Shown here: in pieces, positions 34,189 through 45,679 of the stretch
How positions within the stretch are numbered: position 1 is the first letter of the stretch
Layout of the letters: every line of letters begins with the position of its first letter
From: Hortaea werneckii
Lineage: Eukaryota > Ascomycota > Dothideomycetes > Mycosphaerellales > Teratosphaeriaceae
Direction: 5' to 3'
Assembly: GCA_037044905.1 (NCBI GenBank)
Contig: JBAOKB010000144.1
Coordinates: 1,612,001-1,676,000, forward strand
DNA length: 64,000 nucleotides
The notes under the pieces: model-generated
Told to the model about the DNA's origin: nothing
The model's input: the letters and a program-made list of their open reading frames with translations, nothing else
Database searches by the model: none
Made by a program: the position numbers and the translations under genes

Positions 34189-35936
34189 CTAGACGTTCTC
34201 AACCGACTGCCTCAGCGAGATCTCGCATTTTTTGCCCTTGGGCGTAATGACGAAGTAATTCTCCAGCTGCATGTCCTCGTTGGCGGTCGGGCCCAGCTCA
34301 GCCCCTTTGCACATTCTGAAGAAGTATGCAGCGGCCAGTCTGAGTTCCATCCATGCCATATGCCTGCGAAAGAATTTGGTCAGCGTCGCGGTCACAACCT
34401 GAAGTACAAGGGGACGGTAGAGATGACACGTACTGGCCTAGGCAGGTATAAGCGCCTGCGCCAAATGCGCAGGATGTAGTGCGCCGTTTTTCAGCTCTTC
34501 GGCCGGCCGCTTGTCGATGTTGGCCTGGAGATGTCGTTCGGGCAGAAACCTATCACTATCGTTAACGGGTCGACCAAAGGGTTTTCTACTATGGCAACTT
34601 ACTCATGAGGATTTCCCCAAGAAGCTGGGTCTCGGTGCAGGGTGTATGCTTGAGTCGAGCAGGTCACGCCCTCAGGAATGTAGTATCCTCCGATCTTGGC
34701 ACCACCTGCTGGTGCTACGCGAGGGAGCGAGCCGGGCACAGCGCAATACAACCGTAGCACTTCCTGGATCGTTGCGTTGAAAAGCGGCAATTGCTCCAAC
34801 TCGGCGTCGGATGGGTCGTCATGCAACGAAGCGACCTCAGCCTCAAGTGCTCTCTGCAACTCAGGTCGTTGCAACACACACCATAGAAGGTAAGTGAGGT
34901 GTTCGCAGTCGTTCCCGATCCTGCGAAGATGAGGCTAGTCGCCTCAGTCTGAACGTCCAGATCATCAAGCGAGCTGTTCTCCTTGGCAGCTTCGGCGAGC
35001 ACGGCTGCCATGAGATTCGAATCCTCGCCATGTCGCTTTGCATTCTCTACAGCTTTCTTGCCATAGGATAGAATGTAGTTCGAAGAATTGAACGTCTCCT
35101 GAAGAGGCTTGGCGGGTATTCGAGCGAGGATTGCGCGTAACCATGGCAATTCTGCACCAATGCCGTTGCCTACCAGAGCCAGCTCCAGAACACGAATGTA
35201 CTCTGTTTTCTGTTCCAACAAGTCAGCACTCCTGACACATGCTTCTAAAGACTGCGGAACCCTACCTGACCAGCCTCAAGCAACCCAAATGATTCGCCAA
35301 AGCCCACGCATCCAATGATATCTGCAGCCATGAAACTTGACCACTTCAAGATATCACAAGAACCTTTTACAGCATCTTCGCGCATCTTCTCAACTGCCTG
35401 CTTGCACTTTGCTTTGATAACACCCTCCCAATTCTCACGCATATATGACTTGCTGAAGCCACGAGCGAACAGCCTCCTGCGCTGGGCATGGTCCTTGGGG
35501 TCCCGCTTCGTAAAGACGCTGTGGCGAGGGAAATTGGTGAGCTTCTCATACCAGATGTTCTTCGTGAACTTGGATGAGACAGCATGTATCTGCTTGAAGC
35601 CTTCGATGTCGGAGACCGCTACCTCGTCAGGCGAGATGCGGACAACCGGGCCGTATTTCTGGTGCATAGAATCGATGTAGAAGATCCTACGGCCGCCGGT
35701 CACAGCGTTCTTCAGGATTTGGTTTGTGAAGAGGCTGTACCATGGTCCGGGCACCTGACGGAGCGGTGAGGTTATGGCCGTGAACACAGTCTAACAACAG
35801 TCAGCACGCAAGGATTAGGACGTACACTGTTGGAAACCAGGCGTACCTGAACGATCCAAGCAGCAACCAACAGGGTCAATCCAACCAAAGCCACCGATTT
35901 TGGCGTCATGGTCTCTATGACCGACATTGCAGCCAT
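34189..35936 (-). CDS. Cytochrome P450 monooxygenase, two frame breaks
   Basis: Five exons: 35936-35847, 35790-35266, 35209-34603, 34549-34434, 34363-34189, all with GT-AG borders. One N-terminal membrane anchor (VALVGLTLLVAAWIVQ) is followed by the Pro-rich hinge VPGPWYSL. Further landmarks: the I-helix oxygen-binding AGSGTTA, the K-helix EVLR (ExxR), and the heme loop FGAGAYTCLG with the Cys thiolate. The expected restored length, about 504 residues, is normal for an ER-bound fungal P450. One base is missing near 34886 (between TSLTF and LWCVLQRPEL) and another near 34471-34473 (between LHP and AFGAGAY). First gene of the accessory block; the substrate is unknown. Confidence 0.85.
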
Positions 35937-37684
35937 CGTTTTGGTTGACTGATTTGCTCGCGAAATACCGTTTGGAATGTGCGCGAGGACAGAGGAGAAT
36001 CGGAGGAGGTGAAGAGAACCTAAAGTAGGCATGCGCCTCTTTTCTCTTCAGGATCGGAAGTGCCCAAGATTGAGAGGAGCCGAACAGCAGTCCATCATGT
36101 ACTGAATCATCCGCAGCCTTTATGTCATGCACGAGGCATAGGAGCCAACTTTGCTTGCTGATCGCCGTAGCTATCGGAAGGTCAGTGTCCGCTCCCTTGG
36201 GTCCATTGGAAGATTACCTTTGGGGACTCCGAAGCATGTGCAAAGTAAGCTGATACGCTTCGCTAGACGGGAGGTGGTTACCATTGCCGGAACTACCTGC
36301 GCTTGCTCCTTGATAAGAATGCATGGCAGGTGGATGCACTCCGCTCCATCTTTCTCTAACCGATTAGAACTAGCACCTGAGCTGCTTGTTGGCGATTGAC
36401 GGGGTAAACCCCAAGACGTTAGCCTACGGGGGACTACAGTAGCTGACAGAAGCGCGCTGTGGTATTGACGAACAGGACAAGCGGAGGATTGTGGAGATGG
36501 TGGAGGCGGGGATTCTGGGACGATCCTCTGGATGCGCATCTGCACGAGCCGTGAACTTCTGCGTGGTCAACTCGTTCGCGGACCCTACACTTTTACCAAA
36601 GCGGCAAAGGCGATCAGTTCAAGATCCCGACAGGCTTTGGACGGCTTGCTGGAGAGGCGGACAAGGATACGTAGGTTCGGGAAAATTGAGCCAGTAGATC
36701 GACTTCTCGTGGCTCCAAGACAGAAGGTGGTGATGGCGTCCAGCAAATCGCGCGTCGATCATTTTCCAAAAGCGTTCTTGGAATTCAAGACTGCATCAAT
36801 GCTTGGAGCGGGAGCTTGGTACCGAGTTTATGTTGTAGCACAGCCAGAAAGTGCGTCATGCAATTACAGCTTCGGGCATAATTGCGTACCTAATGCGGCG
36901 CTTGCAGCGTTAAGAAGGCACACCTATTCGACCTGGAGGCTTGGATGTACTCGGTTTGGGAAGGATGAAGTGTATTTAGAGCTTCGGCTCTCCACCATTG
37001 TGCGGAGAAGGTTCGGGAGCAGCAGGTTTCCCATTCAGTGCAGCACTAGATAGATCAGTGAGGCAGCAGTTGACGCTGTATGTATATAACGACGAGAGCT
37101 ATGATGTAAGTCGATACAGCAATTCAAACTGATGTGATTGATGAGCTGTTCGATAGGCCTGATGGCACAATTGCAGACTTCCCATCAGCTTCCTCACGGG
37201 CCATTATCGCTTCGATCAATACATCGTACTTGCTGCCTCGCCGGAACGACAGTCAATCAAACAAGTCCAAGTCCGGAAGCAACGAAAATGATGCAGTAGA
37301 CATTGACACTACTTAAGATATCGTTTCCTGTGCTATCGGCTCAGCACAATTTACATGCGCAAAAGTGGTCATAGCATGTGTCATTAGCATGTATCATAGT
37401 ACCGTTCCTGTGGGCGCGAGGAGATTTTTGTACGCCCAATATCCATAGCAAAAAATTGTAAAGTGGCCTGAAATGAGCAGCACAGCGAAAATTGTGTCCG
37501 AATATCGCATTATGTATACGAAGAGGGTTTTGCTACAATCATGGCCAGCACACCACCTAAATCACCCAAAGGCTCAAAGCAGCACCTTGGGCGAAACACA
37601 CGAGGGCCGGGACGTCGACTGCCAAAGTTCGCACAGTGTGCCACAGGAACCAAGTCGTTGGTAATGGTCAGCTTCAGTTCTAAT
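35937..37684. other. 1.7-kb spacer, no supported gene
   Basis: Short frames only. The longest (36532-37053 plus, 173 residues) has no recognised domain. The first few hundred bases should hold the P450 promoter; an alternative in-frame ATG for the P450 lies at 36032. Confidence 0.45.
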
Positions 37685-38149
37685 CTAATGCCGACTCTCC
37701 CTTCTCTGACTTACTTTCTGCTCCTCTCTATTCGTGCTGTCGGCTTCTTCCTCGGTCATCACGCTGCCCTTGCGTGCACTCTCTGCCATCCTTTTGATAG
37801 GACCCGCAACAAGAGGGACGAAGGCCAGATGTCCCGCTGCTAGAATAGCTCCCCAAGTGTACCAGCTCGCAACGCTATTCGTCTCGAGCGTGGCATGCGT
37901 TCTAAGCCATCTTGCTGCGAACGCACCAGCCGTGGCAGATGTAAGCGCCACGGTCGCGATCATGCTCGCTCCTGGGGCAAGGAATGTGTTCCAGAAGCGA
38001 GAAAGCGGCTTGCCAGCGATGGAGGGTTCAGCGCCGAGGAACGAGCCAAAGAGAGGATACTGAAACAGAGAGAGTCCGACAGTGGCGGAAGATGTGCACA
38101 ATGGCAGAATGAGGCCAAAATGGCCACCGCGAGGTTTGAGCGCTTCCAT
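37685..38149 (-). CDS. Small membrane protein, DUF1772/anthrone-oxygenase-like
   Basis: Frame of 154 residues from ATG at 38149 (MEALKPRGGHFGLILPL). Hydrophobic segments at about 12-34, 52-75 and 88-110, with the pattern of DUF1772 proteins: an N-terminal Gly/Ser-rich helix ending in PLFGSFLG, a conserved-type Trp (SRFWNTFLAPG) and a late WYTWGAILAAGHLAFVPLV helix. Some DUF1772 members oxidise anthrones to anthraquinones in fungal polyketide pathways. A strong GTAAGT donor lies 27 bases before the stop, so a further exon is possible. Its position between the P450 and FMO genes supports a metabolic role. The family call is tentative. Confidence 0.55.
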   Translation of the reverse strand: MEALKPRGGHFGLILPLCTSSATVGLSLFQYPLFGSFLGAEPSIAGKPLSRFWNTFLAPGASMIATVALTSATAGAFAARWLRTHATLETNSVASWYTWGAILAAGHLAFVPLVAGPIKRMAESARKGSVMTEEEADSTNREEQKVSQRRESRH

Positions 38150-38580
38150 ATTCGATGCCTTTGCCTGGTTAGAGTGGTAGGGCAACGATAGTGGCAGGCG
38201 ACGAGCTCCGTCTCAAAAGTATTCACCTCGCAGGACGCGACTAATTCGACTGTGTACTACGACAGGAATCGTTGTCAGTCGATGACTTGACTGCCCATAA
38301 ATACTGTGGAGAAGAACATGCCACTTGCGGGGTAGACCTCCAGTGACCGGCGAGATCCGAGACCACGTGACGCAGGTTGATGTCTTGCAGCTCTATCCTT
38401 CGCATTTGCTGACGGATCGGGTGGGCATATGCCAACAAGCTAGTTAATGTCTGGATACTATCAACATGCGCACAATCAGGCTGTCTCATAGGCGCAGTGG
38501 ATTCAAATGCCGAAAGGGTCCGTTGACATCCAGCAGTGTCGTTGATCATTATATCATGGTGTCCGTCTAGAATAGCGGGC
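38150..38580. other. Spacer, no gene seen
   Basis: Short region between the FMO-DUF6314 stop and the DUF1772-like start, both on the minus strand. It presumably carries the promoter of the latter. Confidence 0.4.
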
Positions 38581-40774
38581 TCATTGGCGCTGCGACACTC
38601 GTGTGAACTGTGTCGTAGCAACGTAGCTCTTGGCTGGACCCTTCACCACATGCTCAACCTCGAAGCGAGGGAGCCAGATCCCTTTCAGCGGCAACGTATA
38701 TCTTGTCGTGTACATGTCCTGAACACAGAGATGGTCTGCTTTGGCAACGCAAGCCCCTTGTTCTCGAGATTCGGCCGGTGGCGAGAAATGAAGGTCGTGG
38801 AACAGATAGTCAACTTCCAAATCAGCGTTTGGCTTTACGAACCAGACGCTTAATTGATCCTTGGCTTCGCAGTATCGGTAGACGTATCTCCTAGATGCCT
38901 GCATTTGCAAGCCATTTGATGAGGTGAAGTTGCCTTTCTCGATGTAAAGATACTCGAAGTCAAAGTCATCTGCTGTTGGCAGTCGAGGGTGGAAAGCCGC
39001 TTGTCCCTCTAAAGTTCCGGAGAAATTTGGGTCCTGACTAGAGATGCGACGGCTGATCCTCCAGCTTCCTTGTAGTGCTCGAAAAGCTGCTCGAGAGACG
39101 AATCTGCCATTTTCGATACAATCCTGCCACAAGAAATGAAGATCTTTGACGGTGTTTCTGTTGGCATCATCGTCGCCTTCCACTGCGAAACGTGCTGGTG
39201 TCGGACATCCTTCCCGCTCTTGGAACTCTTGATCGTTACGTCGCAATGCAAGGTAGTCAGCCATATCCTCCATATACCCGAGATAGTCGCCAAACCAGAA
39301 CTGCGGCACGTCTTCGCCTTTTGCCTGCATCGCAGCCCTCAGTTCTAAGAGTCTGTCCCGCTCTTCAAATGGCCGCTGGGAGGCCTGTTCGCGACCTAAC
39401 CAGCGTTGACAGATCACTCTTGACTGCATCTCCATGATGCCCCAGTAGGGACCCTCGTAGAACCCCAGGAATCCAATGTCTGGTACTTCTCGGTTCGACG
39501 TCTGCCATTGCTCCAGGATCAAAGGCATTCGCATGCTGCTGGTGTCGTAAGAAAGAGCATGCTTGACGTCGTCCGCAAGGAAGTCAAGGGCAGCTGATGG
39601 CGTGTAACCTGTTGCGTAGACTACAGCACCAATATCTTCCAGAGTCGATAAGTCATTTCCATGCCGTGTTCTTGCGATGGTTCTAGCATCATCGCAGTCG
39701 ATGCTTTCTACCCTGCCAGGAAACAACTTCTATCAATCCACTGCGGACGTACTCAGAGTATGATTCGCTCAAGGCAACATAGGCGGAGGCTTTGTTATCT
39801 CCAGAAGGAGCTTGCAGGGCATCGCTACCCAAATCTTTTTGATCCCCGCCTACAATGCCTTGCAGGAAACCATGAACCATGTTCCTCACTTCAAGAGGCT
39901 GCTTCCCAGCATTGGACTGTATGGGACCAGGAGGTCGCCGGGAGTAGTCGTACAATTTGAAGTCAATGGGTACATATGCTCCCTTCTCATATTCGACAAA
40001 CGGTGGAAGAGCATACAGGGGCCGAGGTACGACGTGAACAACCTTACAGCCTTCGCACCTCTCAGAAATGTCTGGCGACCATAGAGCGCTGGAAAGCTGT
40101 GCCGCCACCGCAGCCGCAGCTTCGCCACCAGAGTTAGCGCCACCGATTAGCAGGATATTCTTTCCTTGCTTTTGCGAAGCAGTCGGGAATAAATCTTTCA
40201 ATGTCTTGAACTCTGAGCTATGTATTATTTGTACTCCTGGACCTGGGGTTGCTCTGTGAACGCTTTGAGCCAGTGGACGCGGCCGAGAGAAGAAGCCTGA
40301 GCTGACGAGGAGATAGTCGTAGCTTTTGGTTTCGGTTTGCGAGCCTGTCTTAGAGGTGATTTGCCAAGAGGGGTTTGAGCCATCAGCCGACTGCTTAGCC
40401 CTCTCTGCCTTAATCACTTTGGTGTTGAAGTGGAGAACGCTTTCTGAAACAAAGCGCTGCTGGTACATCTGCAGATAGCGATTGACGTGCCACGCCTTTG
40501 GAAACATGGGAAGCTTGGCCGTCCGGCCATCATGCTTGCTGTAGAGGTCCACAGAGCGCCAATCCAAGTCAGAAAACGCGACGGTAAAGCGCGAAAGATT
40601 CGTTGGAGTCTGTGGGCTGAGATAGCCGTTGGAAGTGCTCTCGTCGATTGCCCAGATACCACCAAGTCGGTCCTTCTTCTCGTATACTGATACAGCAAAT
40701 TGGCCAGATTGGAGAAACGTCTTTGCAGCTACAAGGCCACCAGGACCAGCGCCAATTATGCAAATGCTTTTCAT
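38581..40774 (-). CDS. Flavin-containing monooxygenase fused to DUF6314, one frame break
   Basis: ATG at 40774 (MKSICIIGAGPGGLVAAK) opens with the FAD-binding GxGxxG at residues 9-14. A second Rossmann motif, LIGGANSGGEAA, lies near residue 215 and should bind NADPH. A late ATGY motif (VVYATGYTPSA) closes the monooxygenase part. The last 170 residues (LQGSWRISRRI, FSGTLEGQAAFHP, YLYIEKGNF, DLHF, HLCVQDMY and a Trp-Arg-x-V-x-GP-type end) match the DUF6314 layout. Total length 2194 bases is one more than a whole number of codons. The extra base is in the T-run at 39721-39723, between IEVV and PGRVESI. Restored length about 730 residues. A likely oxidative tailoring enzyme. Confidence 0.85.
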
Positions 40775-41533
40775 GGTCGGTCAACACCACCTGTCGCCTG
40801 TTCACCTGGTATTCAATAAGCGTATTTACTGCAATGATCAATGCCGGAGAACTTCGTTGTGAGCAAAGTCGACTAGCCTTGCGCGTGAAAAATCCCCACT
40901 CGCGTAGGATGGAGCAAATACCGGTGAACGTTCAAATTGGGTTCCACAATGGCAGAGTGGCTAACCCGTGGCTTGTTCCAATGATCAGATCTGTTCTGAC
41001 CTTCTTTTGACATTTGTACGTGCCCCGTCCGAAGATTGTACGCACTGACTTGTATTCAAGTTGTGACGGTAGAGAGTTCGATGTTGCTGACTGTGCGAGC
41101 ATAATAGCGGACACAGCCGCGCGGCACAGACCGCGCTAGGTCAAAACTGGATTTCGCAGCAGCTGAACTTCCATGGTTGCTGAGCTTTGTGGTCACATAG
41201 TACACGGTAGGTATCTTTTGGGAGCTTCGATTGGCCCACCAACGAATGCCTACCTGGAATGGCAGATTTCTAAAAAGCGAATATGGTGAATTGTTTCGGT
41301 CTCCCCACAATATGGCTTTTACAGGGTATGAAATCTATCAGTTCCTCTTTTTTTTTTTCTGTTTTCTTTCTTGAAGAATAGAAAGAAAAGCAACGGGAGG
41401 GAGAGGATGAGAGGGTAAGAATAGAAGGGGGCTTTGGAATGGCTACTCCGTGCAAGCGCTCGCTGAAGTGCTCGGTGGCTTCGTCCTGGTAGACATCCTA
41501 AGTTATATGGTCGGTCGTAAAAGCAAGCTCCTC
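40775..41533. other. Spacer, no gene seen
   Basis: Lies between the MFS stop and the FMO start, both on the minus strand. A T-rich tract near 41346-41370 may be part of the MFS 3' end; the rest should include the FMO promoter. Confidence 0.4.
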
Positions 41534-43257
41534 TTATGCATTGATTGGCGCATCATCTTGACTGACTGGAAGCCATGCATCACGCGTGAGAAGTCCGAAG
41601 TCTCCTCCTAGGTGTATGCGATACATGACAACCGAACCGAGGCTGCAAAAAGCGAAACTGAGCATGTATGGTAAGCCGTGCCAGATGCCGCCCAAATGCA
41701 TGCCCCATTTGAAGGCTTCTGCCACAAGAGGGCCTGCTGAAAGCGATCCAAGCGTGTCCATGACAGAGATCATTGTGTAGAGCGTCCCAATCATGGTCGG
41801 CTCGACCAGAACGCTTACTAGAGATCTGGCAAACGTATTGAAACCGGTTCCCAAGGTGTAAAGCGAGAGTCCGAGCGCAATTACCCAAACTCTAGGAGCG
41901 AAGGCAAATGCAACGAACGACATTGTCAACAGGCATATACTGATTTTAGCCAGCCAGAGGTCTTTCACCTTTGCAGGCCACCAGGCTCTGTGGAGCAACC
42001 AAGAGTCGATTGCCGGAAGAACGAACAGAAAATGAACCATTTGTGCCCCAGCACGAAAAGATAGGAGATAACTTGCCTGCAATGCTGTCAGTCTACGCTC
42101 GTTTAAACGCTATTGAATAACATACGTCGGCGATGGGCCAATTGTAGCGTTCGGACACATACTGAAGCAGTAGTGATAGCGATTGGCGGCCGAAATCGGC
42201 AACGAAGAATGCCAGAATCAGAAATGCCACCTTGGTATCACACAAAACAGACTGCAAAGTTTTCCTGCAGTGGTTCGTCCAGACTCTGATTGTCTCCAAT
42301 GGGCCGTTCCAGCTCTTGAGCAAGTCAGGCACGCTTGAGTTAGAGGAGACGGGTTGGTCTTTAATGGGAAGGGTCTCTGGGACAAGTACAACAACCAGTG
42401 TCGACAGCCCTGTGGAGATCAGTCCGAGAAGGAGAGGCGTCCAGACATTGTTCGCCATCAAGATTGAGCCAAGGGGTGGTCCGATTATTTCCATGAGAAC
42501 AAAAGATCCTTGGAGGACGAAGAAAAGACGGGAACTGGACGAAAAATGTCAGACCAAGTCGACCTAGTAGCAGCGTTGCTTTTGGAGCTCACTTACCGGT
42601 CTTCTTCTGACGTCGAATCTGCTACAATCATCATGCAAACCGCAACTGTGACTGTACTGCCGCCTCCGATGAGTGTAAAAGCGGATGACAGCCAGGCCAA
42701 TCGGAGTGAGAGATTATTCCAAGCTATTGAATCAGAAAAGTAAGTCTTGTGAATCATCTCAATGCAAGATTATACTGACCAACAAACAACACCCATGTGG
42801 CGGCCAAAAATTGGCCAGCCATGCTCAGAAGCAAGACGGGCTTACGACCAATCTTGTCCGCTGCCACACCGTATGGCATCGCCAAAAGCAGACCGGGAAT
42901 ACCGTCAAAGAAAGTCTGAAATCCGAAGATCGTAGCTAAGGCTTCTTGCACGGCCGGGACCTTGCATGGATCTCGAGATGGGTTCTGTTGCTTCGATGCT
43001 GTGTGCAGTGCACCGGACCGGTAGTAGGCGTCGCATATGATGTTTTCGAACAGTTGAGTTTGTGGTGCTACCGAGATGAAATAGCCAAGCCCATTTAGAA
43101 CGAATAGCAGGTTGATGAGAAGAATCGGTCGCCTTGCGATTCTCGATTTTGCCACTGCAGGCTCAAAGACCGGTTTCGTCTCATTGATAACATATTGACT
43201 GTCAGTAGCAGGGCTTGGAAGCAGAGGCTCTGTTTCAGTATCAACACGAGGAGGCAT
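41534..43257 (-). CDS. Major facilitator superfamily transporter
   Basis: Four exons, all in phase: 43257-42780, 42723-42597, 42534-42126, 42076-41534; introns start GTCAGT, GTAAGT and GTATGT and end in CAATAG, GTCCAG and TTGCAG. Product 518 residues. The N-terminal 50 residues are cytosolic and acidic, with a DTETEPLLPS dileucine-like element. Twelve hydrophobic segments are visible. The loop between helices 2 and 3 carries MPYGVAADKIGRKPVL, the MFS motif A (GxxADRxGRR type). Unlike its neighbours it has no frame break. Likely a drug, toxin or metabolite exporter or uptake carrier of the block; the substrate is unknown. Confidence 0.88.
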
Positions 43258-43784
43258 GGTGCTGAGAGAATGGCAGTGGGAACGCCACAGGGAGAGATGG
43301 TTCAAAATTTCTCAATACCTAGGTAGCATGGCAAATAATGTACAGTCAACTGCGCCGCCCACTACAAGATAGACACGCTGCAATTTCAGCAATGTAAATA
43401 GAAGGCCAACCAATGCTCCGGCCAGACCCCGTGTAGACTGAGAGTCTAGTGCAGGGTGCAGTAGTCAAGCGAAGCAGGCATCTGCAAGCTTATCATGATC
43501 ACTTCCGTATCTGGCATCGAGCGTCTCGGACCGGCTGCTAGGAGTCCCTCTTGCACTTTGGGGGAGAGTCATCATCCTTAGCGACGACTCACACTGCCAT
43601 CGTGATCTTGTGCTTTTCAATTGTGAGTCACTGGATAGGTAAAAGCGACAATGCCACCAAGATACTTCAGTGTAAAATGCCACCCCATTAAGCCAAATGG
43701 AAAGGAAAAAGAAAAAGAACAGTAAAAAAGGCTATACGCGCGCTATCGTCGTTTTCTCTCTTCGTTGCACTCTATCTTCCCGAA
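43258..43784. promoter_or_regulatory. Divergent promoter of the MFS and methyltransferase genes
   Basis: 527-base intergenic region between two divergent start codons. It contains the palindrome TACCTAGGTA (43316-43325) about 60 bases from the MFS ATG and a CCAAT box at 43410-43414. A TTTCTCTCTT stretch precedes the methyltransferase ATG. The arrangement suggests co-regulation. Confidence 0.5.
43316..43325. promoter_or_regulatory. Palindrome TACCTAGGTA
   Basis: Second exact copy of the decamer also found at 13322-13331, here about 60 bases upstream of the MFS start codon. The binding factor is unknown. Confidence 0.4.
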
Positions 43785-44729
43785 ATGGCGTCTACAAGAA
43801 GCGACGAGGCCGATCTCTTGTCACCCTGTATGGACCGATTGCTTTCCGGCTACCTCCACAGCCCAAAGGCGAGATCGGACATAATCTTACCTCAATTCAC
43901 CCACAGATTGTCACTCGCAAGGGCCTGGCAGATCCCTCCAGACTCACGCCTCCTTGACATTGGCTGTGGCCAGGGCGAATCGTCGCTCGTCCTGGCGGAA
44001 GTCGTGGGGCCAGATGGTCACGTCACTGGAATTGACACTGGGCCTCACGACTATGGCAGCCCGTTTACTATTGGAGAGGCACAAAGCTACATCAAAAACT
44101 CCATGTACGGTCAGCGCATCGAATTCCTGCAGACAGATGCTGCACGCCTATTGAGCAGTGGCGGACAAGGTGAAGGGCAATCCCCATCAATACCAACTTT
44201 CGACAGAGCTGTCCTATCTCACAGTCTGTGGTACTTCGAAGACTTCGAAAGCATATCCTCACTTTTCCGTGTTCTATCAAACGCTGGCATTCGTCATGTC
44301 CATGTTGCGGAATACTCATATGAAGCGTCCTTGCCCGAACAGGTACCGCACGTCCTCGCAAGCCGTGCTCAGGCACTTGTCCATGCTTCCAGGCCGCCAC
44401 GTCCCATGGGAACAGGTGAGCAGAACATCAGAGCGGCACCGCATCCGGCCAAGGTCATCGAGATGGCACTAGCGGAGGGCTACACTCTCCTCATGGAAGA
44501 TCGTATTACTCCGGGTCCGGGTCTAAGAGACGGTCATTGGGAGTCCGAATACGTACAGACGGACGTCTTTCGTGATAGTGTGGCTCGCAAGGGTCTGGAT
44601 GCTGAATCCACGGCGGAAGTATTAGCTCTCGTTGAGCAAGTAGAGCAAGCTTGCGGCCAGATGAAAGCTCAAGGCTGCGATCTTGTTAGAACGATGGACG
44701 TGTGGTGCGCTACGTTTGAGCTCAAGTAG
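43785..44729 (+). CDS. SAM-dependent methyltransferase (class I)
   Basis: Single exon of 314 residues from ATG at 43785 (GAAATGGCG context). Residues about 55-65 (RLLDIGCGQGE) form the glycine-rich motif I that binds S-adenosylmethionine. VTGIDTGPHDYG follows as the acidic motif after beta-2, RIEFLQTDA as motif post-I, and FDRAVLSHSLWYF as motif II. The C-terminal half is helical and probably caps the substrate pocket. This size and layout fit small-molecule O-, N- or C-methyltransferases of fungal secondary metabolism. The position, divergent from an MFS transporter and beside FMO and P450 genes, supports a tailoring role. The frame is intact. Confidence 0.88.
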   Translation: MASTRSDEADLLSPCMDRLLSGYLHSPKARSDIILPQFTHRLSLARAWQIPPDSRLLDIGCGQGESSLVLAEVVGPDGHVTGIDTGPHDYGSPFTIGEAQSYIKNSMYGQRIEFLQTDAARLLSSGGQGEGQSPSIPTFDRAVLSHSLWYFEDFESISSLFRVLSNAGIRHVHVAEYSYEASLPEQVPHVLASRAQALVHASRPPRPMGTGEQNIRAAPHPAKVIEMALAEGYTLLMEDRITPGPGLRDGHWESEYVQTDVFRDSVARKGLDAESTAEVLALVEQVEQACGQMKAQGCDLVRTMDVWCATFELK

Positions 44730-45679
44730 AGCAAGCTTTTCGCTGCCGAATGCTCTTCTACGGAAATTGAGCAGATCGACTGCCTCGTATCCATGCGACC
44801 GAAGTTCTGACAGGTAAGATTAGTCTCTGCTGTTCGCCTCCCGGTTCTCTAGTAGCCCATTCCCATGCCTAGAATGCGTTTGCGGTAGAGGAATAGCGTC
44901 ACAAGTGGTTTCTGAACAGTCTTATAAGTCCTGTACCATTGAGAGCCGCTTGTGCAGATGACGAAGGACCTGATTGCAGTTGGGAATCGGTATTGATGCA
45001 GATTTTATCATGTTTATGGACCGACGACACTCAAGATACGGTTGGCGAGCAAGAGCTGTTCTTGAGATTGATAATACTGTATTCTGCCAAAAGACTCATG
45101 TTAATGGAGTGTCTTGTTTCGCCCATGCTGCATAAAGGTTCCAGACCATTCCCAATTATGCTCCTCATCACCTTGGCAATAACATTGCCATCGCTTGTCC
45201 CATGTGGCACAGTGCAGCTGTAAAGCTAAGGTAAGCAGAGGAAAGCGTCGGAAAGGCCCCAGGCAGACCAACGCTACTGCGGCCACTTCCCGTCCTGCCC
45301 GAGCCTAGTCTGGTATGGGCATACAAGAGGCGGCTCGCGAAGCACGCTCGGTACATGTACACACCATCTGGCATTCCTAGCTGGGGCACGACTCCAGCAC
45401 TGCAGTCTACTCTTATCCGATAAGGTGGTGAGCAAGCAGGGGTGCCGCTGTTCCAGACTCTTCTTGGCAAGTCGCTTCGTTATGGCCTATCTGTGGCGAG
45501 CTGGTCCCCAAGGGGCAGGACCTCTGTTCTTGCTGTGCCTCCCCATAGCACCATACAAAATGTCGCGTCTCCAAGTATTCCAATAATGCGTTGTGGCCAC
45601 AGTCAGTCCGCTGTCCAAAAATACAAAAGAAGAACTGAGGCTCGATCCATAAATTCCTCTTCCTTGACATCCCAAGGCC
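44730..45679. other. Spacer, no supported gene
   Basis: Contains only short frames on both strands. It should hold the methyltransferase 3' UTR and the ABC transporter promoter; both genes point the same way. Confidence 0.45.
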
